64,000 nt of DNA from Thermaceae bacterium (GTDB lineage Bacteria > Deinococcota > Deinococci > Deinococcales > Marinithermaceae), in assembly GCA_026984675.1 (NCBI GenBank), contig JALSRQ010000060.1, positions 1 to 64,000 on the forward strand, written 5' to 3'. The position numbers were made by a program, and so were the translations under genes. This document shows, one piece after another, positions 29,277 to 39,519 of this stretch (position 1 is its first letter; every line of letters begins with the position of its first letter). Below the pieces are notes generated by a model, which did no database searches, had not been told where the DNA came from, and saw only the letters and a program-made list of their open reading frames with translations.

Positions 29277-29305
29277 AGTATACGGGCCGGCGGCCGCGTT
29301 GACAA
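29277..29305 (-). promoter_or_regulatory. Promoter of leuCD
   Basis: Minus-strand TTGTCA (29305-29300), 17-bp spacer, TATACT (29282-29277). One mismatch from consensus in each hexamer. The -35 overlaps the plus-strand -35 of tRNA-Pro. Confidence 0.75.
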
Positions 29306-29327
29306 GGGGTGGCCCGCTGGCTAGACT
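29299..29327 (+). promoter_or_regulatory. Promoter of tRNA-Pro
   Basis: Consensus TTGACA (29299-29304), 17-bp spacer, TAGACT (29322-29327), 11 nt before the mature tRNA 5' end at 29339. Confidence 0.75.
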
Positions 29328-29338
29328 GAGGGGCGCTG

Positions 29339-29415
<77 letters not shown>

Positions 29416-29419
29416 GCCG

Positions 29420-29443
29420 CCCCCCGCCCGAAAGGGCGGGGGG
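29420..29443 (+). terminator. Terminator of tRNA-Pro
   Basis: Perfect 10-bp stem CCCCCCGCCC / GGGCGGGGGG closed by a GAAA tetraloop, followed by the pyrimidine run CCTTCCTT. Confidence 0.85.
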
Positions 29444-29456
29444 CCTTCCTTCGCGG

Positions 29457-29462
29457 TAAGGT
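29457..29462 (+). promoter_or_regulatory. -10 element of the citramalate synthase gene
   Basis: TAAGGT ending 6 nt before ATG 29469; leaderless spacing, just downstream of the tRNA terminator. Confidence 0.5.
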
Positions 29463-29468
29463 AGGGGC

Positions 29469-31076
29469 ATGAAGCCCGTCACCCTGCTGGACACCACCCT
29501 CCGGGACGGGGCCCTCGCCGAGGGGGTGAGCTTCACCCTCGAGGACAAGCTGGAAATCCTGAAGCTCCTCGACGAGCTGGAGATCGACTACCTCGAGGCC
29601 GGCTGGCCCTACCAGTTCCCCGAGGACCTCGAGGTCTTCGCCCGGGCCCGCGAGCTCGGCCTCCGGGGCAAGCTCACCGTCTTCGGCTCCACCCGCCGGC
29701 CGGAGACGCCGCCCTCCCGCGACCCCAACGTCCGCGCCATGATGCGGGCCGAGACCGACGTGGTGCACGTCTACGGCAAGGCCTGGGAGCTCCACGTCGA
29801 GCGGGTGATCCGCACCAGCCTGGAGGAGAACCTCAACATGGTGCGGGATACCGTCGCCTACTTCAAGGACCAGGGCAAGGAGGTGCTCTTCACCGCCGAG
29901 CACTTCTTCGACGCCTGCCGCCGGGGGCGGGACTACCCCCTGGCGGTGGCCCAGGCCGCCCTCGAGGCCGGCGCCGACGTCCTGGTGCTGGGGGACTCCA
30001 ACGGCGCCGCCCTCCCCAGCGAGGTGCGGCGGAGCACCGCCAACGTGGTCAGGCTGGCGGGGGAGACCCCGGTGGGGTTCCACGGGCACAACGACTCGGG
30101 GCTGGCGGTGGCCAACGCGATCAGCGCCCTGGAGGCCGGGGCCAAGCACGTCCAGGGCTCGGTGGGGGGGTACGGGGCCCGCTGCGGCCTCACCGACCTC
30201 GCCACCTTGCTCCCCATCCTCAAGCTCCGGATGGGCCTGGCGGCGATCTCCGACGAGGCGCTCAGGAAGCTGACCCCGATCACCCGCAAGATCGTCAACC
30301 GGGTGGGGGTCGGCGAGCTCGACTACCACCCCTTCGTCGGCTACAAGGTCTTCGCCCACCGCACCCACGCCCACATCGCCGCCGTGCTCAGCGACCCCGA
30401 GTCCTACGAGCCGATCCCCCCCGAGGCGGTAGGCAACGAGCGCCGGTTGCTCCTGCCGGGGATCGCCCGGGCCAGCTACCTCGAGGCCCTGGCCGGGCGG
30501 CTCGGGGTCGACCTCTCCGAGGACACCGCCGCCAACCGCCGGATCCGGGAGGAGCTTTTAAGGCTGGAGGAGGCCGGCTACACCTACGAGGACGCCGAGG
30601 CCAGCTTCGAGCTGGTGCTCGGCAAGCTCACCGGGCGCTTCCGCCCCTGGATCCAGGTTGAGCGCCTGCGGCTTTTCGAGGTCATTCGGGGGAAGGTCCG
30701 CCCGGTGGTCGAGGCCTCGCTCCGGGTGCAGCTGGGGGGGCAGGGGGCCTACGTCGCCGCCGAGGGCGAGGGGCCGGTGCGCACCCTCTTCGCGGTCCTC
30801 AAGGAGGCCCTCAAGGACGCCTCCGGGGAGCTCGGGGAGCTGGCCGGCTACGTGCAGGGGCTGGCCCTCCGGGCGGTGCGGGTCCGGACCTTCTACCCCC
30901 GGGGGGTGCGGGAGCTCCGGGCCCGGGTGACGATCACCCTGGCCGACGAGCGGCGGAGCTTCACCACCATCGGCATCTCCGGCGACCTGATCCAGGCGGT
31001 GTGGCAGGCCCTCTTGGACGGGGTCGAGTACGGCCTCTACACCGAGGCCGAGCGCCGCGGGCTTACCCTCGCATAG
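29469..31076 (+). CDS. cimA: (R)-citramalate synthase
   Basis: Condenses pyruvate and acetyl-CoA to citramalate, opening the threonine-independent isoleucine route; leuCD and leuB can process the product. 535 residues: TIM-barrel domain with [22 protein letters not shown] (shown by its first 19: [19 protein letters not shown]), [26 protein letters not shown] and [17 protein letters not shown]; then a C-terminal LeuA allosteric domain (about 410-535). Length and the GKAWELHV segment fit CimA rather than LeuA, though a 2-isopropylmalate or homocitrate role cannot be excluded by eye. Leaderless ATG 29469. Confidence 0.88.
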   Translation: MKPVTLLDTTLRDGALAEGVSFTLEDKLEILKLLDELEIDYLEAGWPYQFPEDLEVFARARELGLRGKLTVFGSTRRPETPPSRDPNVRAMMRAETDVVHVYGKAWELHVERVIRTSLEENLNMVRDTVAYFKDQGKEVLFTAEHFFDACRRGRDYPLAVAQAALEAGADVLVLGDSNGAALPSEVRRSTANVVRLAGETPVGFHGHNDSGLAVANAISALEAGAKHVQGSVGGYGARCGLTDLATLLPILKLRMGLAAISDEALRKLTPITRKIVNRVGVGELDYHPFVGYKVFAHRTHAHIAAVLSDPESYEPIPPEAVGNERRLLLPGIARASYLEALAGRLGVDLSEDTAANRRIREELLRLEEAGYTYEDAEASFELVLGKLTGRFRPWIQVERLRLFEVIRGKVRPVVEASLRVQLGGQGAYVAAEGEGPVRTLFAVLKEALKDASGELGELAGYVQGLALRAVRVRTFYPRGVRELRARVTITLADERRSFTTIGISGDLIQAVWQALLDGVEYGLYTEAERRGLTLA

Positions 31077-31092
31077 GAAAGGAGGTCTGGGT

Positions 31093-31958
<866 letters not shown>

Positions 31959-31962
<4 letters not shown>

Positions 31963-32564
31963 CCCAGCCCGGCCCGGGCGAGGACCGACCGCACCGCCTC
32001 CTCGCCCAGCCCGAGGTTCTTGGCCAGCTCGGTGAGGTAGCGGCTCTCGGCCGGGGTGTCGACCCGGATCGCCAGCACGCTGGCGGCGAGGATCTCCCGG
32101 GCGAGGCCGGGGTCCTCGCGGGCGGCCTCGAGGAGGGGGGCGGGGTCGTGGGCCTCCGCCATCGCCCGGTAGACGAAGGCCCGGACCTCGGGGTCGGCCC
32201 CGGTTTCGTCGAGCTTGGCCAGGATCCTCTGGGTTTCCTCGGGGCCCAGCTTCCCGTCGGCCTTGGCCGCCAGGATCATGGCCAGGAGCAGGGTCTTGGC
32301 CCGTTCCTCGGGGTCGGCGGCGGGGGCCGGGGCCCCGCCGTGGGCCAGCCGCCCGATCAGGGCCATGGGGTCGGGCGCCGCCCCCGCCCGGCCGCCGCCG
32401 CCGAGGAGGCCGCCCAGGGCGCCGCCGAGTCCTCCGCCGCCCCCTAGCAGCTGCCCGACCAGGTCGCCGAGGCCGAGTTGCTTGGCCACCCCCTCCAAAA
32501 GCTGGGGGCGGGCCAGGCCGGCGGCCAACAGGGTGCCGAGTAGGTTTTGGAATCCTTTCGCCAT
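31959..32564 (-). CDS. DUF533 / TerB-like protein
   Basis: 201 residues. N-terminal helix, then a glycine-rich low-complexity segment (about 37-66) rich in LLGGGGG repeats, then a C-terminal all-helical TerB-like domain (about 85-200) with [17 protein letters not shown] and conserved Asp/Glu. DUF533 proteins of this layout are often inner-membrane-associated and of unknown role. ATG 32564 lies 6 nt after TAGACT (32576-32571), so leaderless. Diverges from trmFO. Confidence 0.82.
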
Positions 32565-32570
32565 GGAGCC

Positions 32571-32615
32571 AGTCTACCCCACCGCCCTTTCGGCCGGCGG
32601 CCGATCTGCTAAGGT
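32571..32615. promoter_or_regulatory. Divergent -10 elements, DUF533 and trmFO genes
   Basis: Minus TAGACT (32576-32571), 6 nt before ATG 32564. Plus TAAGGT (32610-32615), 8 nt before GTG 32624. No clear -35. Confidence 0.5.
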
Positions 32616-32623
32616 CGTGGGCA

Positions 32624-33946
32624 GTGAAGGGGATCGTGCACGTGATCGGGGGCGGTCTGGCCGGCAGCGAGGCGGCCCTGGCGGCGGCCCGGAGCGGGGC
32701 CAGGGTGCGCCTTTACGAGATGCGCCCGGCGAAGATGACCCCCGCCCACCGAACCGATCGCCTGGCCGAGCTGGTCTGCTCGAACTCGCTGGGCGGCGAG
32801 GCCGAGACCAACGCCAAGGGCCTCTTGCAGGCCGAGATGCGGGTCGCCGGCAGCGCGGTCATGGCCGCCGCCGACGCCACCCGGGTGCCCGCCGGCGGGG
32901 CCCTGGCGGTGGACCGGGAGCTCTTTTCCGCCGGGGTGACCGAGGCGGTGGCGGGGCACCCCGGCGTCGAGGTGGTGCGGCGGGAGGTCGCCGCCCTCCC
33001 CGAGGACGGGGTCGTGGTCCTGGCCACCGGTCCGCTGACCTCCGAGCCCCTGGCCGCGCACCTCAAGGCCCGCTTCGGCGACCCCTTCCTCAGCTACTAC
33101 GACGCCGCCGCACCGGTGGTGCTCTTCGAGAGCATCGACATGGGGACCTGTTACTTCGCCGGCCGTTACGACCAGAGCCCCGACTACATCAACTGCCCCA
33201 TGGACGAGGCGCGCTACCGTCGCTTCTACCAGAGGCTGTTGGAGGCCCGGCGGCACCAGCCCCACGACTGGGAGCGGCTGGAGTTCTTCGAGGCCTGCGT
33301 GCCCATCGAGGAGCTCGGCCGGCGCGGTTACCGCACCCTGCTCTTTGGCCCCATGAAGCCGGTGGGCCTGCCCGATCCCAAGACCGGGCGGATCCCCTTC
33401 GCGGTGGTGCAGCTTCGCCGGGAGGACCGGGCCGGCCGGATGTGGAGCCTGGTGGGGTTCCAGACCGGGCTCAAGTGGGGCGACCAAAAGGAGCTCGTTC
33501 GCCTGATCCCGGGGCTGGAGCGGGCCGAGATCGTGCGCTACGGGGTGATGCACCGGAACACCTACCTGAACGCCCCCCGCATGCTGGAGGCGAGCCTTCG
33601 CTTCCGGGCCGAGCCCAGGGTCCTCGCGGCCGGGGTGCTTTCCGGGGTCGAGGGCTACCTGGAGTCGGCGGCCACCGGCTGGCTGGCCGGCTGGAACGCC
33701 GCCCGGGCGCTATCCGGCGAGCCTCCGGTCGTGCCCCCCGAGGAGACGATGCTGGGGGGGCTGGTGCGGTTCCTCGCCGGCGCCAACCCCGAGAACTTCC
33801 AGCCGATGAACGCCAACTGGGGGCTGGTGCCGCCGGTCGCCGTGCGGGGATCCAAGCGCGAGCGCCGGCAAGCGATGTTCCGGCGGGGCTTGGCCGCCTT
33901 CGAGGCCTGGCTTCGCCGATCGGGATGGGCTCTCACCCCTGCCTAA
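32624..33946 (+). CDS. trmFO: Methylenetetrahydrofolate-dependent tRNA m5U54 methyltransferase
   Basis: FAD enzyme that makes ribothymidine-54 in tRNA using methylene-THF. 440 residues. FAD motif VIGGGLAGSEAALAAARSG, then LYEMRPAKMTPAHRTD, ELVCSNSLGGE with a conserved Cys, DMGTCYFAGRYDQSPDYINC, and the C-terminal ANPENFQPMNANWGLVPP. GTG 32624 follows TAAGGT by 8 nt. hslV and hslU follow in the same direction, an order also seen in many Firmicutes. Confidence 0.97.
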   Translation: MKGIVHVIGGGLAGSEAALAAARSGARVRLYEMRPAKMTPAHRTDRLAELVCSNSLGGEAETNAKGLLQAEMRVAGSAVMAAADATRVPAGGALAVDRELFSAGVTEAVAGHPGVEVVRREVAALPEDGVVVLATGPLTSEPLAAHLKARFGDPFLSYYDAAAPVVLFESIDMGTCYFAGRYDQSPDYINCPMDEARYRRFYQRLLEARRHQPHDWERLEFFEACVPIEELGRRGYRTLLFGPMKPVGLPDPKTGRIPFAVVQLRREDRAGRMWSLVGFQTGLKWGDQKELVRLIPGLERAEIVRYGVMHRNTYLNAPRMLEASLRFRAEPRVLAAGVLSGVEGYLESAATGWLAGWNAARALSGEPPVVPPEETMLGGLVRFLAGANPENFQPMNANWGLVPPVAVRGSKRERRQAMFRRGLAAFEAWLRRSGWALTPA

Positions 33947-33970
33947 CCGCCCCCCGGTAGCCTCGGCATG

Positions 33971-34513
33971 ATGCCGCCGATCCACGCCACCACCATCCTG
34001 GCGGTCCGCAAGGACGGGGTCACCGCCCTGGCCGGCGACGGCCAGGTGACCCTGGGCCAGACGATCATGAAGCGGGGGGCGGTGAAGGTGCGGCGCCTCG
34101 AGGGCGAGGTCCTCGCCGGCTTCGCGGGCAGCGTGGCCGACGCCTTCACCCTCTTCGAGAAGTTCGAGGAGCAGCTCCGGGCCGCCCGGGGCAACCTGCA
34201 GCGGGCGGCGGTGGAGACCGTCAAGCTCTGGCGCACCGACAAGATCCTCCGCCAGCTCGAGGCGATGATGATCGTCGCCGACCCCGAGCAGCTGCTCTTG
34301 CTCTCGGGCTCCGGCGAGGTGATCGCCCCCGACGAACCGGTCCTCGGGGTGGGCAGCGGCGCCCCCTACGCCATCGCCGCCGCCAAGGCGCTTTTGCGCC
34401 ACAGCACGCTGGCCGCCCCCGAGCTGGTCCGCGAGGCCCTCCGGGTGGCGGCCGAGATCGACCTCTACAGCGGTGGCGAGATCACCGTGTTGAGCGTAGG
34501 AGAACCCCGATGA
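33971..34513 (+). CDS. hslV: ATP-dependent protease peptidase subunit
   Basis: Proteasome-like threonine peptidase of HslVU (ClpQY). 180 residues from ATG 33971. A short propeptide MPPIHA precedes the mature N-terminal [20 protein letters not shown], as in Bacillus ClpQ; active Thr plus later Lys and Ser positions look conserved (IGSG-like VGSGAPYA). ATG 33971 is preferred to ATG 33968 because TAGCCT (33958-33963) ends 7 nt before it. The stop overlaps hslU by ATGA. Confidence 0.95.
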   Translation: MPPIHATTILAVRKDGVTALAGDGQVTLGQTIMKRGAVKVRRLEGEVLAGFAGSVADAFTLFEKFEEQLRAARGNLQRAAVETVKLWRTDKILRQLEAMMIVADPEQLLLLSGSGEVIAPDEPVLGVGSGAPYAIAAAKALLRHSTLAAPELVREALRVAAEIDLYSGGEITVLSVGEPR

Positions 34514-35763
34514 CCGAACGCACGCCCAAGGAGATCGTCGCCGAGCTCGATAAGTACGTGATCGGCCAGGACGAGGCCAAGCGGGCGGTGGCGGTGGCCC
34601 TGAGGAACCGCTACCGGCGCAAGAAGCTGCCCCCCGAGCTGGCCCGCGAGGTGATCCCCAAGAACATCCTGATGATGGGGCCCACCGGGGTGGGGAAGAC
34701 CGAGATCGCCCGTCGGCTCGCCCGGCTGGCCCGGGCCCCCTTCCTCAAGGTCGAGGCCACCAAGTTCACCGAGGTCGGCTACGTCGGGCGCGACGTCGAC
34801 TCGATCGTCCGCGACCTGGCCGAGGTCGCCTACCAGCTGGTGATGCGCGAGAAGACCGAGGCGGTGGCCGAGGAGGCCACCCGCCAGGCCAACGCCGAGC
34901 TCGCCAGCCTCCTGGGGGTCCCCCTCGCCGAGGTCGGCGCCGGGCGCTACGAGGACCGCTTGGTCGAGATTGAGGTCGCCGAGGAGCCCCAGCTCCCCTT
35001 CATGGGGATGCTGGGGGGCGAGCAGATGCAGGGCCTCACCGACATGCTCTCGGGCCTGCTCCCCAAGCGCCGCGTGCGCCGGCGTATGCGGGTGCGGGAG
35101 GCCCGCGAGGTGCTGAAGAACCAGGTCGCCGAGGCCCTGGTCGACAAGGAGGAGGTCACCCAGGAGGCGGTGCGCCGGGCTCAGGAGGACGGCATCGTCT
35201 TCATCGACGAGATCGACAAGGTCGCCTCCCGCGAGGGTTTCAAGGGCCCCGACGTCTCGGGCGAGGGGGTTCAGCGCGACCTCTTGCCGATCGTCGAGGG
35301 GACGGTGGTCCACACCCGGCTGGGGCCGATCTCCACCGAGCACGTGCTCTTTATCGGGGCGGGGGCGTTCCACGTCGCCAAGCCCTCCGACCTGATCCCC
35401 GAGCTCCAGGGCCGGTTCCCCATCCGGGTGGAGCTCAAGCCCCTCACCGCCGAGGACTTCGAGCGCATCCTGACCCAGACCGAAAGCTCGCTGATCCGCC
35501 AGTACAAGGCCCTGCTGGCCGCCGACGGGACCGAGGTCGAGTTCACCCCGGAGGCGATCCGGGCGGTGGCCCGCTTCGCCTTCCGGGCCAACCAGGAGCT
35601 GGAGGACATCGGGGCCCGCCGCCTCCACACCGTGCTCGAGCGGGTCCTGGAGGAGATCGGCTTCGAGACCGACCTGGGCCAGGTGACGATCACCGAGGCC
35701 TACGTCGAGGAACGGCTCGCCCCGGTGGTGGAGAGCCGGGACCTCTCCAAGTACATTCTTTAG
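34510..35763 (+). CDS. hslU: ATP-dependent protease ATPase subunit
   Basis: AAA+ unfoldase that feeds HslV. 417 residues. N-domain [20 protein letters not shown], Walker [17 protein letters not shown] (about 56-70), inserted I-domain (about 110-225), Walker [17 protein letters not shown], sensor 2 region [14 protein letters not shown], and the C-terminal LSKYIL that docks into HslV. ATG 34510 overlaps the hslV stop. The TPR gene follows 9 nt later with GGAGG between. Confidence 0.97.
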   Translation: MTERTPKEIVAELDKYVIGQDEAKRAVAVALRNRYRRKKLPPELAREVIPKNILMMGPTGVGKTEIARRLARLARAPFLKVEATKFTEVGYVGRDVDSIVRDLAEVAYQLVMREKTEAVAEEATRQANAELASLLGVPLAEVGAGRYEDRLVEIEVAEEPQLPFMGMLGGEQMQGLTDMLSGLLPKRRVRRRMRVREAREVLKNQVAEALVDKEEVTQEAVRRAQEDGIVFIDEIDKVASREGFKGPDVSGEGVQRDLLPIVEGTVVHTRLGPISTEHVLFIGAGAFHVAKPSDLIPELQGRFPIRVELKPLTAEDFERILTQTESSLIRQYKALLAADGTEVEFTPEAIRAVARFAFRANQELEDIGARRLHTVLERVLEEIGFETDLGQVTITEAYVEERLAPVVESRDLSKYIL

Positions 35764-35772
35764 GAGGCGTAG

Positions 35773-36846
35773 ATGCGGCGATGGACCTTCCCCCTCGCGA
35801 TCCTGGTGCTCCTGGGCGCCTGGGCCGCGAGCCCCAAGAAGACCGAGCTCTCCCCCGAGGCCTGGATGCTCCTCGGCAACCGGTACTACGCCGAGGGGGC
35901 GTTGGACGCCGCCCTCATCGCCTACAAGCAGGCGGTGGAGAAGGCCCCCAACGACCCCAAGGCCCTTTACGGGCTGGGCCGGGTGCAGCTGAAGATCGGG
36001 TTGGTGAACCCGGCGGTGGAGAACCTCAAGCGGGCCCTTGCCCTGGACGCCCACTACCTGCCGATCTACCTCACCCTGGCCCGGGCCTACCTCGAGCAGG
36101 CGGCCCAGGCCGAGGACCCCTCGGTGGCGACCCTGCTTCGGGCCAAGGCCCTCTCGGTGCTCAAGGACGCCGAGCGCATCGCACCCGACGACCCCGCCGT
36201 CTACAACCAGGAGGGGGTCGTCTACCAGGCGATGGGCCGGCGCGACCAGGCGATCGCCGCCTTCAAGAAGGCGCTGGAGAAAAAGCCCGGCGAGCCCACC
36301 GTGCTCTACAACCTGGCGATGGTCTACCTCGCCTCCGGGCAGCTCGACCGGGCGATCGAGGCCTTTAAGAAGGCGGTCGAGGCCAACCCCAAGGACCCCT
36401 ACCTCAGGGCCCGGTACGGCGCGTTGCTGGCGGTGAAGGGGGACGACCGGGCGGCCCAGCGGGCCCTCGAGGAGGCGGTCCTGCTGGACCCCGAGAACAG
36501 CCTGGCCTGGAACTACCTCGGCCAGGTGCGGCTCAAGCTCGGCGACCTCGCCGGCGCCATCGCCGCCCTCAAGAAGGCGGTCGAGCAGAAGCCGATCGCC
36601 TACCCCGAGGCCTACTTCTACCTCGGTCGGGCCTACCTGAAACAGGGGGACGCCAAGACCGCCCGTTTTTACTTCACCAAGGCGGTGGTGCTGGCGGCCA
36701 AGAACGCCGACTACCACTACTGGTTGGGCAAGGCCAACGAGGCCCTTGGCGACCTGGCGGGGGCCCGCGCCCAGTACCGCGAGGCCCTCCGGCTGGATCC
36801 CAAGCATCCCGGCGCCAAGGAGGCGCTGGCCCGCGTCGGTCCCTAG
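35773..36846 (+). CDS. Exported TPR-repeat protein
   Basis: 357 residues. N-terminal signal or anchor helix (RRWTFPLAILVLLGAWAASP), then about nine tetratricopeptide repeats covering residues 30-355, seen as recurring A..LYGLGRVQLKIG, A.YLEQA, AIAAFKKALEKKPGEP and AIEAFKKAVEANPKDP units. Protein-protein scaffold, probably periplasmic or membrane-anchored. ATG 35773 is preceded by AGGAGG. It lies between hslU and nurA; only 3 nt separate it from nurA. Confidence 0.88.
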   Translation: MRRWTFPLAILVLLGAWAASPKKTELSPEAWMLLGNRYYAEGALDAALIAYKQAVEKAPNDPKALYGLGRVQLKIGLVNPAVENLKRALALDAHYLPIYLTLARAYLEQAAQAEDPSVATLLRAKALSVLKDAERIAPDDPAVYNQEGVVYQAMGRRDQAIAAFKKALEKKPGEPTVLYNLAMVYLASGQLDRAIEAFKKAVEANPKDPYLRARYGALLAVKGDDRAAQRALEEAVLLDPENSLAWNYLGQVRLKLGDLAGAIAALKKAVEQKPIAYPEAYFYLGRAYLKQGDAKTARFYFTKAVVLAAKNADYHYWLGKANEALGDLAGARAQYREALRLDPKHPGAKEALARVGP

Positions 36847-36849
36847 GCG

Positions 36850-37779
36850 ATGCGCTTCAAGGTCGAGGCCTGGGACCCCGACTACCGCGCCGCCCCGGTG
36901 GGCGAGGAACGCCCGGCCGGGGCGGTGGCCGAACCGGCCGAGTCCGGCGCCTGGGCGCCCCGGGGCCAGGCCCGGCCCCACCCCGGGCCCTGGATCCTGA
37001 TCGACGGGGTCGAGCGGGTCGACGCCTTCGTCTGGGTCGACGGCCGCCACCCCGGGGTGCTGTTTAGCTTCGCGGTGGGGGCGGTGGTGCTGGAGGCCGG
37101 CGGCCTCGCCTTCGCCAGCGAGGCGGTGCTCCGCAGGGTCTTCGTCTCGCCGGCGGCCGCCGACCTCGCGCTCGGGCCCTCGCTCGACTACCGCGCTTTG
37201 CCCCACCCCGGGCCCGGCCGGGAGGACCTCCTGGCCGCCGCCCGCGAGGCCCGGCGCCAGGCCGAGTGGGCGCTGGGGGCCCGGCTGGCGGCCGAGCGCC
37301 CGGGGGCCCTGGTGGTGCACGACGGCCCCCTCTTCTTCCCCAAGGGCGGCGGGCCCGGGGCGCCGAGGCTCGGCTACGTGAAGAGTTTCTACCAGAGCTA
37401 CCTCGACCCCGAGCGGGCCGCGATCCTGGAGCGGTTGGCCCCGGGCCAGCGCACCCCGGTCTTCCGGGTGCCGGCGGCGGCCCGCCGCACCCCCCGCGAC
37501 TTCCTGAGCTGGTACCTGCGGCTGCCGATCGCCCCCAGCGCCCCCTTCGCCGCCGCCTCCGGTCTGGTGCGGGTCGAGACCGACGCCGAGCTCGCGGCCG
37601 CTCCCCGGCTCGCCGACCAGTCGCTGGACCTCTTTTCCCGGCTGGCCTCGGAACCCTACCGCGACCCCCGGGCCCCCGCCAACCTGATCCCGATCGGCGG
37701 GTTGGAGCGGGAGCTCCGGCGGCGGCTGGGGCAGCGGGAGCTGGTGCGGCGGCGGATCCTCGCCTACGCGGCGGGGTAG
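36850..37779 (+). CDS. nurA: NurA-domain nuclease
   Basis: DNA end-processing 5'-3' nuclease of the NurA family, partner of the HerA helicase. 309 residues. First catalytic Asp in GPWILIDGVERVDAFV (Asp52, with Asp58 close by), second metal-binding Asp in LVVHDGPLFF (Asp158), and a conserved C-terminal Ile-Pro-Ile-Gly segment. The long N-terminal 45 residues are low in homology. Assignment rests on these motifs and on the following herA-sbcD-sbcC genes. ATG 36850 is 3 nt after the TPR gene. Confidence 0.85.
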   Translation: MRFKVEAWDPDYRAAPVGEERPAGAVAEPAESGAWAPRGQARPHPGPWILIDGVERVDAFVWVDGRHPGVLFSFAVGAVVLEAGGLAFASEAVLRRVFVSPAAADLALGPSLDYRALPHPGPGREDLLAAAREARRQAEWALGARLAAERPGALVVHDGPLFFPKGGGPGAPRLGYVKSFYQSYLDPERAAILERLAPGQRTPVFRVPAAARRTPRDFLSWYLRLPIAPSAPFAAASGLVRVETDAELAAAPRLADQSLDLFSRLASEPYRDPRAPANLIPIGGLERELRRRLGQRELVRRRILAYAAG

Positions 37780-37791
37780 GATGGGGCCGGT

Positions 37792-39519
37792 ATGAAACCG
37801 GTGGGCGTGGTGCTGGGCCGGCGGGAGGCGACCCCGCTGGAGTTCTGGGTCGGGGTCGAGGAGGGCGGCTATTTGCGCCTCGATGACCTGGTCTACGCCG
37901 AGACCGACCACGGCGGCGTGCGGGTCCGCTACTACGGCATGGTTGACCGGGTGATGAAGCTTCACGAGGGGGCGCAGTTCGACTCCGACGCCTTCCTGGT
38001 GCGGGAGAACGTGCTACCGGTGAACACCGCCTACGTGGCCCACGTCACCGTGACCCGACTGGAGCCCGAGGACTACCTGCCCCCCGACCCCGGCTCGCCG
38101 GTCTTCCTGGCCCGGGGGGAGGCCCTGGCCCGGGCCCTCTACTACGAGCGGATGCGGGAACGCGTGCCGGTGGGTCGGCTCCGGAACGGCGAGCCCGCCT
38201 TCGTCAACCTCGAGTTCCTCGACGGCCGTCGGGGCGGGCACGTGAACATCTCGGGGATCTCGGGCGTCGCCGCCAAGACCAGCTACGCCCTCTTCCTGCT
38301 CAAGAGCCTCTACACCAGCGGGGTGCTGGCCGACGCCGCCAGCGCCCGCACCCTGGTCTTCAATGTCAAGGGGCAGGACCTCTTCTATCTCGACCGGCCC
38401 AACCGCCACCTCTCCGAGGAGGACCGGGCGGCCTACCGCGCCCTCGGTCTCCCCCCCGAGCCCTTCGACAGCGTGGCCTTCTTCGCCCCCCCGGCCCGGG
38501 CGCCGGGGGAGGGCGAGGTGGTCCCCGACACCGCCGGGCGCCTGGCCGGGGTGGCCCCCTACCACTGGGACCTCGCCCAGTTCGCCCGCGAGGGGCTCCT
38601 GCCCTACCTCTTCGCCGACCGGGGGGCGATGACCAACCTCGGATTCCTGATCGACCACGTCACCGTGCGCCTCGCCCAGCTGGCCGCCGACCAGGAGGGC
38701 CCCCACCTGCTGGTCGAGGACTGGGAGGGGGGCGAGCCCGCCGAGGGCGCGTTCGACGCCCTGGGGCGGACGGTGCTCCGCACCTTCGACGACCTGGTGG
38801 CCTACCTCGAGGCCAAGCTCCTGGGCGACGAGGCCGACGGCGAGGGGGCCAGCGGCGACCCCCGCTGGGTCGCCCGGCAGCACACCGGCACCCTCCAGGC
38901 CTTCGTGCGGCGGCTCAGGGCCTCGGCCAAGAACGTGCGCCGCTTGGTCCGGGGGGATCTTCCCGGCCGCCCCCCCGACCCCTTGAGGAGCGACCGCCAG
39001 CTCAACGTGGTCGACATCCACCGCCTCGCCCCCCAGGCCCAGATGTTCGTGGTCGGCGCCCTCTTGAAGGAGGTGTTCACCGCCAAGGAGGAAAACCGCT
39101 ACCGCGGCAAGGTCTTCGTGGTCCTCGACGAGCTCAACAAGTACGCCCCCCGGGAGGGGGAGAGCCCGATCAAGGACATCCTCCTCGACATCGCCGAACG
39201 GGGCCGGTCGCTGGGGGTGATCCTGATCGGGGCCCAGCAGACCGCCAGCGAGGTCGAGCGTCGGGTGGTGGCCAACGCCGCCATCCGGGTGGTGGGCCGG
39301 CTCGACGCCGCCGAGGCCGAGCGGCCGGAGTACCGCTACCTCCCCGGGGCCTTCCGGGAGCGGGCGCTGATTTTGCCCCAGGGGGCGGTGATCCTCCAGC
39401 AGCCCGAGGTGCCGGTGCCCCAGCTGGTCGCCTTCCCCTTCCCGGCCTGGGCGACCAAGCAAAGCGAGGCCCTCGAGGACGTCTCCGCCGAGGCGCTCAG
39501 GGACGAGCTCGACCTATGA
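37792..39519 (+). CDS. herA: HerA-type DNA translocase ATPase (DUF87)
   Basis: 575 residues. N-terminal HAS-barrel-like beta domain (about 1-110: GVVLGRREATPLEFWVGVE), then a RecA-like ATPase core. Walker A region ISGISGVAAKTSYALF has Ala-Ala before Lys162 instead of the usual Gly-Lys, a deviation discussed in findings. Walker B is VFVVLDELNKYAP, followed by DIAERGRSLGVILIGAQQTASEV and the arginine-finger region. A long insert (about 200-380) separates the two. Acts with NurA and SbcCD in end resection (family knowledge). sbcD overlaps by ATGA. Confidence 0.88.
   Translation: MKPVGVVLGRREATPLEFWVGVEEGGYLRLDDLVYAETDHGGVRVRYYGMVDRVMKLHEGAQFDSDAFLVRENVLPVNTAYVAHVTVTRLEPEDYLPPDPGSPVFLARGEALARALYYERMRERVPVGRLRNGEPAFVNLEFLDGRRGGHVNISGISGVAAKTSYALFLLKSLYTSGVLADAASARTLVFNVKGQDLFYLDRPNRHLSEEDRAAYRALGLPPEPFDSVAFFAPPARAPGEGEVVPDTAGRLAGVAPYHWDLAQFAREGLLPYLFADRGAMTNLGFLIDHVTVRLAQLAADQEGPHLLVEDWEGGEPAEGAFDALGRTVLRTFDDLVAYLEAKLLGDEADGEGASGDPRWVARQHTGTLQAFVRRLRASAKNVRRLVRGDLPGRPPDPLRSDRQLNVVDIHRLAPQAQMFVVGALLKEVFTAKEENRYRGKVFVVLDELNKYAPREGESPIKDILLDIAERGRSLGVILIGAQQTASEVERRVVANAAIRVVGRLDAAEAERPEYRYLPGAFRERALILPQGAVILQQPEVPVPQLVAFPFPAWATKQSEALEDVSAEALRDELDL

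Noticed and set aside
37777-37791. TAGGAT before herA as a leaderless promoter
   Set aside because: It includes the nurA stop codon, lies 9 nt from the ATG, and herA sits in the middle of a tight operon; chance occurrence is as likely.
34465-37965. A 1166-codon minus-strand open frame antisense to hslU, the TPR gene and nurA
   Set aside because: Low-complexity composition (Gly, Leu, Arg, Val, His), no domain, and the plus strand is filled with recognisable proteins. High GC suppresses stop codons in antisense frames.
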